Of a stretch of 52,933 nucleotides of DNA, positions 52,759 to 52,933 are shown piece after piece. Position numbers and translations under genes: made by a program. Positions within the stretch are counted from its first letter, which is position 1; the number at the start of each line of letters is the position of its first letter. The DNA lies in the NCBI GenBank assembly GCA_937902995.1, contig CALEKY010000168.1, forward strand, positions 1 through 52,933, given 5' to 3'. The stretch is from an uncultured Sinobacteraceae bacterium (GTDB lineage Bacteria > Pseudomonadota > Gammaproteobacteria > Steroidobacterales > Steroidobacteraceae). The notes below the pieces were generated by a model, which was not told the origin of the DNA, ran no database searches, and saw nothing but the letters and a program-made list of their open reading frames with translations.

Positions 52759-52933
52759 CCTGCCGTCTACGCTCTTTGCGTCGAAAACGTACTTGATGTC
52801 GTACAGAACGTGCGGGTGATTGCCGTAGCTGCGCACCGTCTCGATGCCGAGCTCCTTGAATTGCTTGTGAGCCACTGCCATCACGATCGCATCGTAGGCG
52901 CCCTTCTGCGGCGCCGCGATCGGCGTGATGCCG
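52753..52933 (-). CDS. nucleotide-sugar dehydrogenase, C-terminal end only
   Basis: The last 60 codons of a UDP-glucose/GDP-mannose dehydrogenase-family gene that continues beyond the window. The visible C terminus has YDAIVMAVAHKQFKELG, NHPHVLYDIKYVFDAKSVD and ends GRL, the pattern of the WbpO/TviB/VipA branch (UDP-GalNAc or UDP-GlcNAc 6-dehydrogenases). It is therefore distinct from Ugd at 6.6 kb. TAA stop at 52755-52753. Confidence 0.82.
   Translation of the reverse strand, partial: GITPIAAPQKGAYDAIVMAVAHKQFKELGIETVRSYGNHPHVLYDIKYVFDAKSVDGRL

Overview
The window (about 53 kb, GC-rich, a clear GC dip by eye across roughly 29-45 kb) is a large surface-polysaccharide locus of a gammaproteobacterium. 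The export proteins, a Wzi-type outer-membrane protein, and a wbpV-wbpL-wbpM-like gene order as in Pseudomonas aeruginosa O6 point there; I would guess the Xanthomonadales/Nevskiales/Steroidobacter side, from style rather than from any search. Almost everything is on the minus strand. Plus-strand genes are only the epsG-like/glycosyltransferase pair (12.3-14.2 kb), wzi (21.0-23.0 kb), an acyltransferase (29.8-31.7 kb) and a small four-helix gene (52.3 kb).

Layout. 0-3.5 kb: a partial tRNA-Ala, UDP-GlcNAc 2-epimerase, gltX, tRNA-Val and an orphan response regulator. 3.7-8.0 kb: sugar-nucleotide supply (phosphomannomutase, ManC, UDP-glucose dehydrogenase). 8.0-8.7 kb: a gene-free stretch with a CRP/Clp-like site, a JUMPStart-like motif and a chain of strong hairpins. 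8.7-23.0 kb: first polymer module (WecA-like initiator, four glycosyltransferases, EpsG-like membrane protein, Wzz-like, SLBB export protein, flippase, Wzi). 23.2-47.8 kb: second module (two tandem WbpM/CapD-like dehydratases, WbpL-like initiator, 4-reductase, O-acyltransferase, five glycosyltransferases, an adenylate-forming ligase, Wzy/ligase-type polymerase, CapA phosphoesterase, second flippase, hexapeptide acetyltransferase, a MurB-MurA pair, second Wzz-like and second SLBB protein). 47.8-52.9 kb: pgi, a UDP-glucuronate 4-epimerase-like gene, the end of a nucleotide-sugar dehydrogenase, and three four-helix-bundle (23S-IVP-like) genes, two of them in DNA bordered by inward-facing 7-bp tandem repeats.

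How it fits together. Pgi, ManC and the mutase feed GDP-mannose; Ugd and the 4-epimerase feed UDP-GlcA/UDP-GalA; WecB feeds UDP-ManNAc; the WbpM-like enzymes plus the reductase would give UDP-QuiNAc or UDP-FucNAc, which the neighbouring WbpL-like enzyme could load onto undecaprenyl phosphate. Repeat units would be flipped by two Wzx proteins, polymerised by the Wzy/EpsG-like proteins, and exported through SLBB proteins with kinase-less Wzz partners. No Wzc-type tyrosine kinase or Wzb phosphatase is present in the window.

Most unusual items: (1) a MurA-MurB pair with intact catalytic residues inside the second module, suggesting muramic-acid-type (lactyl ether) sugar in the exported polymer; (2) period-7 tandem repeat arrays arranged as inverted ends around four-helix-bundle genes and around gene-free mini-elements; (3) a 92-bp repeat that carries the leader and first codons of the first SLBB gene and recurs in front of the first flippase, where it creates a 25-codon leader ORF overlapping the flippase start; (4) the structured gene-free stretch before ugd.
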